Shown here piece after piece: positions 63,539-64,000 of a stretch of 64,000 bases of DNA; the stretch's first letter is position 1, and every line of letters begins with the position of its first letter. The DNA lies in NCBI RefSeq assembly GCF_031191185.1, contig NZ_CP133465.1, forward strand, positions 2,041,255 through 2,105,254, read 5' to 3'. This stretch comes from Prevotella nigrescens. GTDB taxonomy: Bacteria > Bacteroidota > Bacteroidia > Bacteroidales > Bacteroidaceae. The notes beneath the pieces are model-generated. The model did not search any database. It was not told where the DNA came from and saw nothing but the letters and a program-made list of their open reading frames with translations. The position numbers and the translations under genes were made by a program.

Positions 63539-64000
63539 GAACTAAGTAGATGGTAAAAGCTATACCGATAAGAAAGATTGTCCTTTCTTGGACATACCAA
63601 GAAACGAAACCAACTACTATTATGGGATAAGAAAAAGATGACACCTTTCCCTTTTTAAAGACACCACCTAACTAACAAAATTTATCAGTCCGAAACGTAT
63701 CAACCTATATGCATACAATCAATTAACCAAAGATGACACCTGATTTAACCTCTGTAATTTCATCATCAGATTTATTGAAATACTTGATTCTCATTAAAAC
63801 AATTGATACTCATTTATTGCCGTCCAGTAGAACTTTTATCTCCCAATCTGTGTACGAGAAATCATCTTTAATACAACATCTTTTTACATTAAATCCAAAA
63901 TACAAGTCTTTTTGTAAGAAGAACAAGCGTTTTGATAATACTCATTAAAATACCTGCACCCATCATACAACACTTATACCGGGAAAAACAAAAGGGCCCT
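63539..64000. other. Right-edge stretch without recognised gene
   Basis: AT-rich sequence after the insertion sequence. A 71-codon plus-strand frame (63733-63948) has no recognisable product, no clear start context and a low-complexity composition; I do not call it. AAGAAAG/CTTTCTT (63570-63589) forms a short hairpin. Confidence 0.35.

Noticed and set aside
62109..63549. AAGTAG direct repeat as target-site duplication of the insertion sequence
   Set aside because: The two copies lie at unequal distances (3 and 5 bp) from the 12-bp terminal repeats, so the match is not a clean duplication.
63733..63948. 71-codon plus-strand frame at the right edge
   Set aside because: No homology, no start context, and AT-rich composition like surrounding non-coding sequence.

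Overview
The window looks like the chromosome of a Prevotella-type bacterium (Bacteroidota, Bacteroidales), probably an oral species. This is inferred from several signs. Promoters fit the Bacteroidetes pattern TTG-N20-TAnnTTTG. BACON-domain lipoproteins occur beside a subtilase with a type IX secretion (T9SS) C-terminal domain and a PorV-like barrel. A large TonB-receptor-type outer-membrane protein is present, and the gene clusters (clpP-clpX-recQ; surE-lpxB; parA-parB-DUF5683-lytic transglycosylase-rsh; yceD-rpmF-fabH-era-der) are typical of Bacteroidales. I cannot name the species. No tRNA, rRNA or CRISPR array was recognised.

Layout. 1-3.7 kb: the end of an array of orphan RHS-core/variable-tail modules, each followed by a candidate immunity gene, all on the minus strand. 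3.9-12.5 kb: mutL, a small membrane protein, an OstA/LptA-like protein, two parvulin-type periplasmic isomerases and guaB. 12.6-15.4 kb: a large outer-membrane beta-barrel protein. 16.2-20.3 kb: clpP-clpX-recQ. 21.0-23.6 kb: surE-lpxB-lipoprotein. 23.7-29.7 kb (plus strand): parA-parB-DUF5683-lytic transglycosylase-rsh. 30.5-35.1 kb (minus): yceD-rpmF-fabH, a terminator-like hairpin, then era-der-lipoprotein. 35.8-39.5 kb: an AT-rich secreted orphan, a lone sensor kinase and a secreted protein. 39.8-46.8 kb: a secretion/proteolysis operon (two BACON lipoproteins, a subtilase, a PorV-like barrel). 47.7-52.4 kb: parC, DUF3316 and an S41 peptidase. 53.0-56.4 kb: fhs and tig. 57.1-61.6 kb: glyS-FKBP isomerase-MATE-DedA. 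62.1-63.5 kb: an IS5-type insertion sequence with a frameshifted transposase.

Much of the window is core metabolism and envelope housekeeping: outer-membrane protein folding and LPS handling, lipid A and fatty-acid synthesis, ribosome-assembly GTPases, stringent response and chromosome partition. The accessory material is the RHS module array, the BACON/subtilase/PorV operon and the insertion sequence.

The least explained structure is between genes. A degenerate tandem repeat with a strict period near 22 bp (units usually starting TTTTGC or TTTCG) recurs in at least six long intergenic gaps, three of them with a similar AAGATAATT leader. A second family with a 23-bp period (units starting CGCTTCGGGGTTAC) fills two other gaps. 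A third 22-bp array, carrying ATGACGTC, supplies the start codon of an RHS module. All positions and alignments were read by eye; no database search was possible.
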